Below are positions 34,688 through 46,005 of a stretch of DNA of 64,000 nt, one piece after another. The DNA comes from Mercurialis annua (lineage: Eukaryota; Streptophyta; Magnoliopsida; Malpighiales; Euphorbiaceae), in contig NC_065574.1 in assembly GCF_937616625.2 (NCBI RefSeq), forward strand, positions 11,224,501 through 11,288,500, read 5' to 3'. The notes under the pieces were generated by a model that saw nothing but the letters and a program-made list of their open reading frames with translations, was not told the origin of the DNA and did not search any database. Position 1 is the stretch's first letter. Every line of letters begins with the position of its first letter. The position numbers and the translations under genes are program-made.

Positions 34688-35248
34688 ATGGCAAAGTTTT
34701 GCATAGTTTTGTTCATGTTATTTCTAGTAGCATACATGCCATGCGCACTAAGCTTGCATACCAAGAAAAACACAGCCAAAAAACTCACTACCAAAAAAAA
34801 GGAGACAGTGACCAATCTCCAATTCTATTTCCACGACATAGTCAGCGGTAAGAACCCGACAGCAATTCAGGTTGCTCGGTCACCCAACACCGAAAAATCA
34901 CCCACATTATTTGGTGCTATAATGATGGCGGATGATCCGTTAACCCAAGGACCCGAGCCGAACTCGAAGCTGGTGGGGCGGGCACAGGGGCTTTATGCAT
35001 CAGCTGGGCAGACTGAATTAAGTCTCCTCATGGCCATGACTTTTTCCTTCATAGATGGAGCCTACAATGGGAGTTGTATTAGCATACTCGGGAAGAACTC
35101 GGCCATGAGTCCAGTGCGCGAGTTGCCGGTGGTCGGTGGGACTGGCGTTTTCCGGTTGGCTCGTGGATATGCAATTGCGAAGACGCATTGGTTCGATGGG
35201 AGTACTGGGGATGCTATAGTTGGATACAATGTAACGGTACTTCACTAG
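34688..35248 (+). CDS. Dirigent protein 1
   Basis: Single exon, 186 aa, the usual length for the family. Residues 1-22 are a hydrophobic signal peptide (FCIVLFMLFLVAYMPCALS). A lysine/threonine-rich linker follows, then the dirigent beta-barrel from LQFYFHDIVSG, with family motifs NPTAIQVA, GRAQGLYASA, NGSCISILG, VVGGTGVFRLARGYA and GDAIVGYNVTVLH. Dirigent proteins act in the cell wall, where they steer the stereochemistry of phenoxy-radical coupling (lignans, lignin, related phenolics). The N-terminal lysine-rich insert is longer than in copy 2. Which coupling product it controls cannot be told from sequence. Confidence 0.93.
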   Translation: MAKFCIVLFMLFLVAYMPCALSLHTKKNTAKKLTTKKKETVTNLQFYFHDIVSGKNPTAIQVARSPNTEKSPTLFGAIMMADDPLTQGPEPNSKLVGRAQGLYASAGQTELSLLMAMTFSFIDGAYNGSCISILGKNSAMSPVRELPVVGGTGVFRLARGYAIAKTHWFDGSTGDAIVGYNVTVLH

Positions 35249-35489
35249 ATTGTATTTCTTGTGACATCCATAATAATATGGTTTGATATTAATTACTATA
35301 TAGTGGTTTGCTTTATTGCCTTTAATCTATATATTTAATTGAGCTATATAGTATGTACGTGAATGATATTTATATGAGAAGATAACAAAATTACCACAAA
35401 AGTGACTACCATTTTTATCTTTTACAATAAAATTGACTTTTATTTCATAGGTACCACCTTCTAAAAAAATATTACACCCATACCATGTG

Positions 35490-35622
35490 CGCTGATGTCA
35501 GCGTATGACACTGACATCAGCGCGCGTCAAACCTACTGACGCGTGAGCAGTTGCATTGTGCAACTGCTCACATGAAGCTAACCCATGTTAGCAGGTGCAC
35601 TTTGGTGCACCTGCTAACATGG
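35490..35622. repeat. Hairpin cluster, left arm of the element
   Basis: Three adjacent palindromes: CGCTGATGTCAG with CTGACATCAGCG, GAGCAGTTGCA with TGCAACTGCTC, and CATGTTAGCAGGTGCAC with GTGCACCTGCTAACATG (17-bp perfect arms). Confidence 0.9.
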
Positions 35623-35739
35623 TCTTTATTTTATTTTTATTTTTTAAAATAATAAAATAATTTGTTTTAATTTAATTTTAAAAAAAATATTAAATTTTAA
35701 AAATATATAAATAATATAATTTTTAAAAAATATTATTTT

Positions 35740-36720
35740 ATAAATTATATACCGGATACATTATTGATACATACCGAATATAAATCCGATACATGAATAA
35801 TATATTTTTTATATATAAATTATGTATTATAGATTTATTAATTATGTATAAAAATTATACATGTAATACAAATTTTGATATGTCGCAGAGATGTACTAAA
35901 ACAGATATTAAAAAATATATCTAATAAAATTCAAAAAAAGATGTATAAAAAATATGAAAAATGGATTGAATGATCGAATATATCAAATATGTATCAAAAA
36001 AATATCAAATATATATTGAAGATGTATCAAACATGTATCAAACATGTATTAAACATGTATCGAAGAAATATCAAACACGTAACGAAGATATATCAAATAT
36101 GTATAAACAATATATGTAATAAAACTTTAAAAAATATGTATTAAAAACATAAAAAAATATATCTATCATGTATAAATTATATATCAAATATGAAAAGTAT
36201 ATATATCATGTATAATTACGAGATGTATTAAATATGTATTAGAGATGTATTCATTTTTTAAAATATAATAACAAACCAATAGAGTTAGTCGGTTGATTTA
36301 ATTAAATCGATAAAAAAATAAAAAAAATGACCAAACGATCTAAATTATATATGAGAGATGTATCACATATGTATCGAAGATGTATCCTATATGTATCAGA
36401 ATATATCAAATATGTGTCGAAAAATTTCACTATAGTTGTAAAATAATAAAAAAAGTAACACCACCATTCTCATATTCACTAGCAAATCAAGGGTTGGTTT
36501 TAACAAAAATATTGATTTTTAATAAAAATTCACCAGCTCTAAATGATATGAACATGCACCAAACAACAAATATGTATCGGAAATGTATCAAATATGTATA
36601 TTTAAAATATGTAAGAAAACTAAACAAATATAAAAAAAACAAGAAAATATTTCGAACGATCAAATATATATCAAATATGTATCGAGATATATCAAATTAT
36701 ATGTTTGATAATTTTTTAAT
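35740..36720. repeat. Degenerate ATGTATC repeat region
   Basis: Scores of variants of 'atgtatcaaat' / 'atgtatcgaag' follow each other in the interior of the element. This is a decayed short-period tandem array and explains the chance frame at 36380-36736. I see no gene. Confidence 0.7.
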
Positions 36721-36988
36721 TTTTAACTTAATTTAACAGTAGTCTATTTAAATATATATCTTAAACTTAAAATTAATATTTCTAAAATTTATATAAAATA
36801 AATTATTTTTGATACGTTATATTTATAAAATATATAAATAAATTAATGATTTGAGTTTTTTAAAATATTTAAGATAAATATTTAACATTTAAATAAATAA
36901 ATATATATAAATATATATTATATATTAAAAAAAAGTGCATAGGGACCTTTGAAAAAAAAGGTCACCATTTTATACATAATATGGGATA

Positions 36989-37090
36989 ACAGGTGCACCA
37001 TGCACCTGTCTCCCAAGAAATTGTGAAACAGGTGCATGTGCACCTGTTTCACGCGTCAGCAGGTCTGATGCGCGTCAGGCCTGCTGCAAA
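36989..37090. repeat. Hairpin cluster, right arm of the element
   Basis: ACAGGTGCA with TGCACCTGT, and GTGAAACAGGTGCA with TGCACCTGTTTCAC (14-bp arms, 2-bp loop), then a looser GCAGG/CCTGC pair. It shares the CAGGTGCAC core with the left cluster. Confidence 0.88.
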
Positions 37091-37240
37091 AGGGGCCCTT
37101 TTTTTTATAAAAAAAAAAATTAAATGAGGGTTTAGTATAGGACATGTGTAGGTTATTAGGAAAAGGTGGTGTTGGATGAAATAAAACACTCATACATGGT
37201 AACAAAGTAAACAAACTTAATAAAATTGCATTATGTGAAA

Positions 37241-38635
37241 AGTGGAGTTTTTTTTCTTACTTTCTTGTTATTTTCTCTATTTATATTACTCATTATATAT
37301 ATTTAGTAATAATATATTTATTAAATGAAATTTTTAATTTTTGATAAATTATTTTTTAGTTGGGTTGAGATGATCTTTTAAATTTTTTTGGACAATCATA
37401 ATTTTTATACTTCTAATAAATATTAAATATTTTATACGTTTTATAAAATTATTGTTGATTTCATTTTTAAAAGTCTTGGACATTTATTTATATAAATTGT
37501 GATCACTCAAACACTATTATTAAATATTTTCATTCATTTCTATAAAAATCAATTAAAATATTAAAAGTTGTTCTCGAATTTTATTTTTTAAATTAAGTGA
37601 TATCTATTTGATCCTTTATTTAATAATAATATTTTAATTCTTAACAGATTATTGTTTTCTATTTGAACTGAATTCCTTTTAATTGTTTTTTTGAATAATT
37701 TTAAATTGTATACTTATAAGTCTTCACATTTGTTTATGTAAACTGTGATCACGTGAACGTTATTATTAAATAATTAAGTGAAAGATCGTAATTAAAATGA
37801 AACTTAGAGTAAAGATCGTGATTTTTTATAAAAATAACCCTTATATTTTTATTTATTTCAGTTAAAAACTAATTGAAAGATATTCTCAAAAAAAAATTAG
37901 CATATTTAATACGCCTGTGAGTGATATCTAACTAATTTAAAATATTTAATTAATTAACTATTTATAATATCTAGATAATTAATGTAAAGGTATAATAGAA
38001 TGTTTAAAACTAACTAATTTAACTTCTATTTAGTTTTTTTTTTTTAAACAAAGGCTAAACTTCTATTTAGTTATTCCCGCACAAATTTAAATTTGACCTA
38101 TCTTTATGAGACAGAGGGAGCAGTATTTTTTGTTATAATTAAATTTGTGTTTATCTATTATTGACTATTAATTATTCAAAGCTAAAGCTATAATTTTGTT
38201 TGTCACCCACACGAAATATGTATTTTTTTAATAAAAAGAATAATTATTTTAAGAGTTCATTTATCAAATTCAGCAGATAAAATAATAAATTTAATCAAGA
38301 TTGTTTATATAATTTCTTCATAAAATAGCTTATTGAACTTAATGAACTCCATACAAGCCAAACATTTATAGAAAAAATAAACTCTTATAATTAGTTTAAC
38401 TTAATTATCTAAAAAGGACAAATGGTATTTTTAAGTTAAAATTAATTTAATATGATTCTTTTTAAGGATGTATTTGATAGTGTTAAAACTAATTTAAGTG
38501 TACAATATTTTCATAATATAACATTTCCCGAGAATAATTATGAAAGGATATTTTATAATTTAGATATTATATATTTAATACTTTAATACTTATATATAAT
38601 TTTTATAATTAAAATTTAAAAATATGGTTAATTGC
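37241..38635. other. Intergenic DNA, no gene seen
   Basis: AT-rich with no open frame of note; some segments ('tgtgatcac', 'attaaaatattattg') recur weakly, suggesting old repeats. Confidence 0.5.
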
Positions 38636-38912
38636 AAATGCATGCACGAACTTTATACTAATTTGCAATTACAATATAAATTTTGAAACTTGGCAATGCC
38701 TGTAACCAACTTTCATTTTTTGGCAAATTGGTATACTGACCAATCACGCAACGACACATGGCAATATATTACAATGTCCACGTTAGTATTTTTCGTGTTT
38801 GGTGTATCGATTTGCCAAAAGTGTAAAGTTGGTTACTAACATTGCTAAGTTTCAAAGTTTATGTTGTAATTACAAATTAGGGTAAAGTTCGTGTATAAAT
38901 TTGCAATTAACC
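38636..38912. mobile_element. MITE, family 'GTTAATTGCAAAT', copy 2
   Basis: Terminal inverted repeat GGTTAATTGCAAATGCATGC (left) against a right end whose complement reads GGTTAATTGCAAATTTATAC. It aligns with 1501-1785. The central part has CACATGG / CCACGTTAG motifs in both copies. This copy has the better-kept ends. Confidence 0.75.
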
Positions 38913-39690
38913 CTTAAAAATATATATTCAATTTTAATTTTTGTTCTTCGATTCGGTTTTCGGTATGGATATTTGCCTAAGATCCATAACCATACCGATT
39001 AAATTTTTGGTTCGATTTAGTTCGAAAAAATGTCAAGAGTCATGATATATTTGAATTCTAGATACTTTTCGTTCAATTTTTGTTTGTAATATTCAAGACT
39101 TGTGCACAAACCAGAGTGCTAACTACTACATTATAGGACCTCTGTATGAGCTATTTTTCAGATATATAAAACAAAAGTCCAGTCTAAAGACAAGTTTCTT
39201 TTTAACTAATGGTAGCCGAGAGTTCACTACCAAATATATATAGAGTAATAGATTAGGTAAACGCTTGGTTTAGCTACTTAACCACTTCCATTTCTTTAAT
39301 TTTATGAACAAAATAATTGAACAATTCTTAAGTTTTTACTATATACTTTTCTGATGCTTAGGTTATCTAGTGGCAGACTCCTTGATTCTTCAAAGTAAAT
39401 GTTTTTGTTCAATCATGGTAGTAGAATTATAAGCGTCCTCCTATACACAAATTTGTTATGTAATTCAAGGTTAGGATATATTTGTATAGTCGCAAAACAA
39501 AATAAATAAAATGTTATTTTTAATTCAATAACTAACATTTACTAACATTCAATAATAAGCAAGTTTCACAAATTAGGTGCAATTACATAAAATTATTGAA
39601 CTAATTTTTTGTAAACAATGAATTATTTTTATTGGTAAGTTGCATCATACTAACTAAAATTAGTTATTAAGTCTACTAACTCCATGGTTT
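38913..39690. other. Upstream region of dirigent gene 2, no gene seen
   Basis: Nothing recognised apart from AT-rich promoter-like sequence. Confidence 0.45.
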
Positions 39691-39696
39691 CGTTTA

Positions 39697-39706
39697 TCTA
39701 TAAAAG
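39697..39706 (+). promoter_or_regulatory. TATA box of dirigent gene 2
   Basis: TCTATAAAAG stands about 50 bp before the ATG at 39755, which implies a leader of roughly 20-25 nt. Confidence 0.6.
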
Positions 39707-39754
39707 ATACTTTTTAGATGGCTAATTTTCATTTCACAGTCAAAAAAAAGGAAG

Positions 39755-40309
39755 ATGGGCAGAGTAGCACTTTTATTAGTGGCATGCGTTCTAGTATTGG
39801 TTATGCCAATGGCTAATAGCTCTACTCAAGAAATTGATCAATGGCTTTCTCATGCTAAGGAGAAAGTAACTCATCTTCACTTTTACTTCCATGATACATT
39901 TTCCGGGGCGAATCCAACTGCCATGAAGATAGCCCAATCCGCCATAACCGACAAATCACCGACTCTCTTCGGCATAGTTGTCATGATCGATGACCCATTG
40001 ACGGAAGGACCTGAACCAACATCGAAGGAGGTGGGTCGGGCTCAAGGGCTTTACGGATCTTCTGATCAGAAGAATGTGGGCCTTCTCATGGGCATGAACT
40101 TGGTTTTCACTACTGGAAAGTTCAATGGTAGTACTCTTGCAATTTTGGGCAGAAACCCAGCCCTAGAACACGTCCGAGAGATACCAATTATCGGGGGGAC
40201 TGGCGCATTCCGATTGTCAAGGGGATTTGCTTCCCTGAAAACATACTTCTTCAATGCAACCAGTGGTGATGCTATTGTAGAATATAATGTTGTAGTTTCA
40301 CATTATTAA
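39755..40309 (+). CDS. Dirigent protein 2
   Basis: Single exon, 184 aa. The signal peptide is residues 1-22 (VALLLVACVLVLVMPMANS). The dirigent domain opens LHFYFHDTFSGANPTAMKIA and keeps GRAQGLYGSS, NGSTLAILGRNP, IIGGTGAFRLSRGFA and GDAIVEYNVVVSHY. An N-glycosylation-type NGS and NAT are present, as in many secreted members. It is clearly a homologue of the gene 5 kb upstream but well diverged, so the pair is an old tandem duplication with an inverted-repeat element in between. Expected role: non-catalytic guidance of phenoxy-radical coupling in the wall. Confidence 0.93.
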   Translation: MGRVALLLVACVLVLVMPMANSSTQEIDQWLSHAKEKVTHLHFYFHDTFSGANPTAMKIAQSAITDKSPTLFGIVVMIDDPLTEGPEPTSKEVGRAQGLYGSSDQKNVGLLMGMNLVFTTGKFNGSTLAILGRNPALEHVREIPIIGGTGAFRLSRGFASLKTYFFNATSGDAIVEYNVVVSHY

Positions 40310-41957
40310 GACATAAAGAGTAGATGTATTTCCTGTTTGTTCACTTTGTTTTATCTTCAAAAGTGGTTCAGTAAAACTTTGTTTAATTTGGATTTCTAGT
40401 TCCTTAACTTGCTATTATTATGTAAATCAAGCTCTGCATCTATAGGAGTGTTCATCATGAATCCCTTCCACATAGATAACAAATTTGGTCTGTTAAAATA
40501 AAAAAATTCATTGCCAACCTAATCACTATGGCCAGCTTTTCAACCTTTCCACTCTAATCTATTATGTTACAAATTTCTGATGAAGTTGGAAAATGTTTGA
40601 TTCTGAAAGTTGGTAACCAAATTTTGAAATAGACAAGGGTTTAGTGGATTGGACCTCAAAGTCTAAAATGGCATGCTTCAACACAAATTTTATGAGATGC
40701 ATGTTCAATCAGAAATATGCACAAACAACATGGTAAAAGATAGCTGAAATAGATGAATTCAATAGCTCATTTGGAGAAAGGGAGTAAGCAATTCCTCTAA
40801 ACTTTATAAGAATAAAAATTCTTCAATTTAAATTTTATTGCATCAAAAATTTCTAACCATTAGTTTGCCTCTAGTTCCATCAACTTTAAAAGATGCGACG
40901 ATGAGCTAGAAGACTAATCGATAGCAAAACTATTTTTTGAACAAATATAATATCATGTCACATGGCACCATGTAATAACATCATGCCATATATTAACACC
41001 GTATGGCACAATCACATCGACTGTGGCATCAACACCAGCTGATGATGTGTATATGACATAATATTACTGTACAAAAAATAACTTTATTATCTATATAGGT
41101 ATTCAGTTCTATCGCCGCATCATCTGGAATTAATGAAAATGGAATCAAACTAACGCCATAAATTTTTAATACAATAAAATCAGAATCAAGGGATTCTTTT
41201 GTTACAGATAAGAAAAAATTATAATGAGAAAGAACGAATGAGGAACGAACTATCACTGCAAATTACCCCCAATCTCCATATCTTTCAGAGTCAACAATAT
41301 TTAGGAAAACGATAGACGAACAGTGTCAACAAAAGAATAACTAAACCATTTTAGAGAAAAGGTAGCTTCCAAATTCAAAACGAAGTACATATATATTAGA
41401 CTTGTACAACCCTCCCAGACAGGGAAAAAAATGCAAGAAATCTAATCATTGCTTCTCAAATAAGATGAGTTTTATCACATCTGTCCATGGCACACTTGAT
41501 TGAATGGCAAGCGACCAGAACTTTTGTTATTATTCTAGCCTCTACAAAAGCCAAAACCAAAAAACAAAACACATGCAATTCTAAGCCTAAAACTTTGAAA
41601 CCAAAGTAACTATATACATTATACAAGGTAACCCTATTTCTTCTACACCCATACAGGACATAGGTTTGAGGATTTGACATGCCAGAAACAAAGGTGAGGT
41701 GCCTGGCAGCTTAGCAATAGCAATATAACCACCATGTGAAAATATTTCAACAAAGCAAACTAGTCACTGTAATCAAGGTAACATAATGATCAAATTTTAA
41801 ACAAAAAGAAAATGGCATTTTGGAGAACAAAAATGAAAGAAGATAAGCAGCCTTTTTACTCACTTTTAAAATCGACCAATCGTCAGATGGCGCATCAGAA
41901 GTTTGCTATCTTTGGTATGATTGCTGCAGCATAAACAATCTAGTCTTTTCATCATTA
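40310..41957. other. Intergenic DNA between convergent genes
   Basis: This holds the 3' flanks of dirigent 2 (plus) and the TOC receptor (minus). No gene, RNA or clear repeat was seen. Confidence 0.5.
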
Positions 41958-44900
41958 TCAAGACTGCCATTGTTGAGGGTAACTGAACAGCTTCTTCAGT
42001 AGAGGAAGGAGTCCAATCAAAGCAATCTGAAGTTGTTCCGAGCTATTTACTCGAATACTGATTTGCCCTGCCCCCCTATTATTCAGATTGCCACGGGCGA
42101 TTAAGTTTGTGGTTCGTCCTATGGGGATCTGGGATTGTATATTACAGCCAAGAGCAAGATCACCATGCCAATCCATTACAGAGAGCCCAAGTGTTGATAG
42201 GGCCCGACCCAACGGGTAATCCTTGTCTCTCAGTTGGGCCTCTAAACTCCCACCATAAGCTACATCGCCACGACCAGTCATTGCACCACCAGACAAAACC
42301 ATTCTGAACCGTCTAGTTGCAATCAATTTATCTTCAACTTTCAATCCGGCTGATAAGGCATCGCCTAAAAGAGTCACAGATAGACCAGCTGTTGCCTTAT
42401 TTTTCCTAAAATTACAGAACCGTGTCTCACTGCGCAGAGTATAAGCCATGTCCTTCCCCACAGTCTGCATATCAAAACCTAAGGAAGTTGATTTGCCTTC
42501 CCCATGCTTAACAGAACTCGCTAGTTCCATTTGAACGTTGGCATCTTTCTTATCTTTTGTTATCTGGCTAGAGAAAGATACTGGGATTCTGTCTTTAACC
42601 ACAAACAATCTTTCCACGTTTATACCTTCGTAACCAACATCATGATCCCAACCATGGGTTTCTAGAACAGGCCTTACAAGCCACTGGTTGGAGCTATCAA
42701 GATATCGATACCGATGTGTGGGATTATCAGAATCAAAAGAAGCTGGCAATGCTAAATCAGGCATGGGAACTGGCACTGAAGCAGCACCACCACTTTCTTC
42801 TTCTACATTCTCATTGTAATCGCTAGGCACACTAGGCATGTCCTTGGCTGCAGCAGCTAATTTCTTCATCATCTTTCGCCGCCTTTTCTCTTCCTTTAAC
42901 TGCTTCTTCATAAAAAGCTTTTCCCTGTATTCTAACTCATCAAAATACGCTCTCCTCTGAGCTCTAGAAAGCTTGGCCACCTGGGCCTTAGTCAAACTTC
43001 TGAATGGGGGCAACTCTTCATATTCTGATTCATCCTCAGAATCTGATGACTCTTCATCATCATCCAGAGCATCATCATCATCGCCAAACTGTTCCTCAGG
43101 CAGCTTAAGTTGTGGTCTTGACTGGAGAAGAGATGAGAGCAGAAAAGGTAAAGGAGGCGCCCTTGATCGAGTTGCAAAAGGCTTCCCAGGAGGACTATCT
43201 TGCAACATCAAAAGCGTGTTTGCTTCTGCAAGAATCTTTGATGCAAAAGACAGCAATAATAGATGAGGTTTCCAAACCTGACCATTAGGTAAAACTCTCT
43301 GTCCTGCCCTATTGGTTCTGCATGCCGAGTGGTTCTCCACTAATGAAACTGGATTCATAAGTCTCATATCACCAGCTGCCTGACGGATTGCTTGTTGAAC
43401 AACATGAGATCGTTGAGTGACAAACATGTCATAACTTGAAGCAGTACCATTTGGACCATCAGGTGGAGCTGATGCTGCATGAGTCAGGACAACAATAGCA
43501 TTAAACCAAATTGATGGCCCAAATATATCAGTTATGGTGCGCAAGAGGGGCATATCCCCAAAGTCCCTGCTTTGCATGTCCAACCTATCAAGATACAAGA
43601 CAATGTCTGGAGGAGTTCTCTTAGTAAAACACTTGACTGACTGGAGAATCTTTTCATTCTGGCGCTGATCAGACCCAGAAGGAAGAAGGCCTGGTGTATC
43701 AATGACCCGTACCTTAATCCCTTGAACAGTGCCTACAACATCCTGAACCTTTTTTGTGCCCAATTGAAAAGCATCAGTCCCAAACTTTACTTCGTCAAAC
43801 AATGAATTGATTGTTGCACTTTTGCCTACTCCTGTTTTTCCAAGAACCATAATGGTACAAGAAAAATCAAGGGGTTCTTGCCCAGCTGCCTCAAGCTGCT
43901 CTGCCATCGCACTTGCACGATCAAAACTGAAGGCACCAACTCGGCCTCCGTTTCTCCCTCGCAGTTGCTCAGCTAATCCCAACCTGTACAAAACTTGTGC
44001 CACAACAACATTATGAGGAGTCTGCCCCAGCCTATGGGCAAGTCGCAAAAATTTCACTCTGATCATCTGAAGTTTTTCACGAGTCTCGTCATACTCATCA
44101 ATTTCAGGATCATCAATCTGCTGAGAATGAACATTAGACATAGCTCCATTAACACGCTGTTGCTGCTGCTGCTGCGCAGCTCGAGGAGCAGGTTCCAGCA
44201 GTGGGGCAGCACGCCCAAGGCCAGCTGGACGAACAGGTGAGGGAGCAGAACCGGTGGACCTTTCAGAGGAAGAAACAAGCTTTACTGGAGGTGAAATTGT
44301 TCTTTCACCATTTCCTTGATTGTGCTTCTCTTTCTTGACTTCTGCTTCCTTCTTGGGCTCATCAATGACAATATTGTCCTTGCCAACACCATTAACCAAC
44401 TGATTAGCATGTAGTGGTTCAGAAACCTTGTCATCCTCTGCTTTAGCAACCTTGTTATCCTCTAATGTAATACTAGCTTCACGAGTCACAGGCTCCTTAT
44501 TACCGTTGTTCACAATTGTTTCTGATTGTGAGTTCAGAATTTGTGGCACATCTATCACTTCCTCGGTATGTACAACAGCTGAACTAGAAATAAGCTCCTC
44601 AGATTCACCTTGATGAATAGAATCCAATAGAACTGCTGCTTTCTTTGCATCTCCATTGCTATCATCTTCAGGCCCTACATCCAAGCTTTTAGAATTATCT
44701 TGCTGTTTTTCACTCTCATGCACCCCATTTGCATAATCAAGAACAGGCATATCATCAACCTCCAGTTTTTCACTTTTTACACCCAGATTTTCTGCATCAA
44801 TCTTCGACAGATTCTCACCAAAATCTTCACCCTTGCCCTCCTTAAGCTCAAGCAAAGGCTCAATTGCAGTTCCCGGAGCTTCAGTACTTGGCACATCCAC

Positions 44901-45782
44901 CTCCTTTCTGTTACCAGACATAATCTCCCTAGTCAATTCAGCTTCAAGAACAGGTGTATCGTCAATCTCCAGTTTTTCACTTTCTGCACCCTGATATTTT
45001 GCACCAGTCTCCAGTTTTTCACTTTTTACACCTTGATATTCTGCACCGGTCTCCAGTTTTTCACTTTTTACAATCTCATATTCTGCATCAATCTTAGGCA
45101 GATTCTCATGATAACCTTCAGTCTTTCCCTCTTCAAGCTCAGCTAAGACCTCAGTAACTCCCGTGGTTTTCTGATATTCAGTATCTGCCTCATCCTCCTT
45201 CAATTCCTGCTTTCCATTATCAGGCACAATCTCCCCGGTCAATTCAGCTTGATGACCAGAATCCACCTCGACTGCATCCTTCAAAACCTCAATCCCTTCA
45301 TCACCATCAATCTCCAAAACCTCCTTTTCTCCATTCAACTCATCACTTCCCACTTCCTTACCAGTTCCCCCCTCATCAATCTTATCAACACTATCACCAC
45401 CCACCAAATCCTTCACCTCCTCTTCAGCAACTACTCCACCATCCACCTCCTCACCACTGTCACCCTCAACAACAGGAACATCAACATCACTCGCCTCCTC
45501 AAAATTCTCCAATTCACTAACCACATTCAAATTCTCATCCACCAGTTCCGAAACCGAATCATTAACATTATCGACACTGACACCCGACTCAACTTTATCC
45601 TCCTCTTTCAGCAATTGCTCTTGCGAATCAATCGCTTCCTCAAAAACCTCCTCTTCAACATCTTTCAATCTCTCAACAACATCCTCCACCTCATTATCAC
45701 GCCCCACAACCTGAATTTCCCCGTCGTTTTTCTCTCCCAATTCCGCCCCGCCAATTCTCTCAACCCCATTTTCAATTTCCAT
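41958..45782 (-). CDS. TOC132: TOC159-family chloroplast import receptor (TOC120/TOC132-like)
   Basis: A single coding exon of 1274 aa; the ATG at 45782 is the first in frame. Residues 1 to about 560 form an acidic, Glu/Asp-rich A-domain ending in a short polyglutamine (AAQQQQQQ). The GTPase G domain follows, with P-loop GKTGVGKS at 648-655 and DTPG at 695-698, then VVLTHAA. After an acidic patch (DDDDALDDDEESSDSEDE) and a lysine-rich coiled segment comes the C-terminal M-domain, ending FSYPQQWQS, that anchors the receptor in the outer envelope. TOC159-type GTPases recognise preprotein transit peptides with TOC34 and TOC75. Length and A-domain fit the TOC120/132 branch, preferring non-photosynthetic preproteins; the exact subtype is inferred. 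An A-domain repeat is noted separately. Confidence 0.93.
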   Translation of the reverse strand: MEIENGVERIGGAELGEKNDGEIQVVGRDNEVEDVVERLKDVEEEVFEEAIDSQEQLLKEEDKVESGVSVDNVNDSVSELVDENLNVVSELENFEEASDVDVPVVEGDSGEEVDGGVVAEEEVKDLVGGDSVDKIDEGGTGKEVGSDELNGEKEVLEIDGDEGIEVLKDAVEVDSGHQAELTGEIVPDNGKQELKEDEADTEYQKTTGVTEVLAELEEGKTEGYHENLPKIDAEYEIVKSEKLETGAEYQGVKSEKLETGAKYQGAESEKLEIDDTPVLEAELTREIMSGNRKEVDVPSTEAPGTAIEPLLELKEGKGEDFGENLSKIDAENLGVKSEKLEVDDMPVLDYANGVHESEKQQDNSKSLDVGPEDDSNGDAKKAAVLLDSIHQGESEELISSSAVVHTEEVIDVPQILNSQSETIVNNGNKEPVTREASITLEDNKVAKAEDDKVSEPLHANQLVNGVGKDNIVIDEPKKEAEVKKEKHNQGNGERTISPPVKLVSSSERSTGSAPSPVRPAGLGRAAPLLEPAPRAAQQQQQQRVNGAMSNVHSQQIDDPEIDEYDETREKLQMIRVKFLRLAHRLGQTPHNVVVAQVLYRLGLAEQLRGRNGGRVGAFSFDRASAMAEQLEAAGQEPLDFSCTIMVLGKTGVGKSATINSLFDEVKFGTDAFQLGTKKVQDVVGTVQGIKVRVIDTPGLLPSGSDQRQNEKILQSVKCFTKRTPPDIVLYLDRLDMQSRDFGDMPLLRTITDIFGPSIWFNAIVVLTHAASAPPDGPNGTASSYDMFVTQRSHVVQQAIRQAAGDMRLMNPVSLVENHSACRTNRAGQRVLPNGQVWKPHLLLLSFASKILAEANTLLMLQDSPPGKPFATRSRAPPLPFLLSSLLQSRPQLKLPEEQFGDDDDALDDDEESSDSEDESEYEELPPFRSLTKAQVAKLSRAQRRAYFDELEYREKLFMKKQLKEEKRRRKMMKKLAAAAKDMPSVPSDYNENVEEESGGAASVPVPMPDLALPASFDSDNPTHRYRYLDSSNQWLVRPVLETHGWDHDVGYEGINVERLFVVKDRIPVSFSSQITKDKKDANVQMELASSVKHGEGKSTSLGFDMQTVGKDMAYTLRSETRFCNFRKNKATAGLSVTLLGDALSAGLKVEDKLIATRRFRMVLSGGAMTGRGDVAYGGSLEAQLRDKDYPLGRALSTLGLSVMDWHGDLALGCNIQSQIPIGRTTNLIARGNLNNRGAGQISIRVNSSEQLQIALIGLLPLLKKLFSYPQQWQS

Positions 45783-45806
45783 TAAAAATCCGTTCACACC
45801 AAAACC

Positions 45807-46005
45807 CTAATTTCAAAAACAACAACAAAAACAATTCAATTCAAAAACATCAACAGCTACAAAAACCAATCACATGGCATAGCAAATAAAACCTAGAAAC
45901 CCTAATACTTAAAAAAAAAAAACAGATCGTTTCTTATAGATAATTAATTAGAATTTCATTCAGCATAATATAAAAACATATATATAAAAAAACAAAAAAG
46001 GTTAC
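45807..46005 (-). other. Predicted 5'-UTR intron of the TOC gene
   Basis: On the minus strand AATCCCAG then GTAACC is a good donor at 46006/46005, and TTTTGAAATTAG then GGTTTTGG is a good acceptor at 45807/45806, 24 nt before the ATG. The upstream leader (46010-46080) has GAGAGAGA-type sequence typical of plant 5' UTRs. Confidence 0.65.

Larger units (their letters stand above)
35380..37240. mobile_element. Long inverted-repeat element with palindromic ends
   Basis: Inverted similarity links about 260 bp at each side. The left outer part has TTTTATTTCAT and ACCACCTT, and so does the reverse complement of the right. Further in, left 'ctactgacgcgtgagcag' matches right (complement) 'ctgctgacgcgtgaaacag'. 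GC-rich hairpins stand at 35490-35622 and 36989-37090. No transposase is present. Termini are decayed, so the edges are approximate; the class (Mutator-like?) is inferred. Confidence 0.65.

Noticed and set aside
36380..36736. 118-codon frame with many Ile, Tyr, Lys
   Set aside because: It reads through the degenerate ATGTATC repeat; composition, not coding.
44700..45785. Long plus-strand frames opposite the TOC gene
   Set aside because: Antisense shadows of the acidic A-domain; the minus frame encodes the full receptor.
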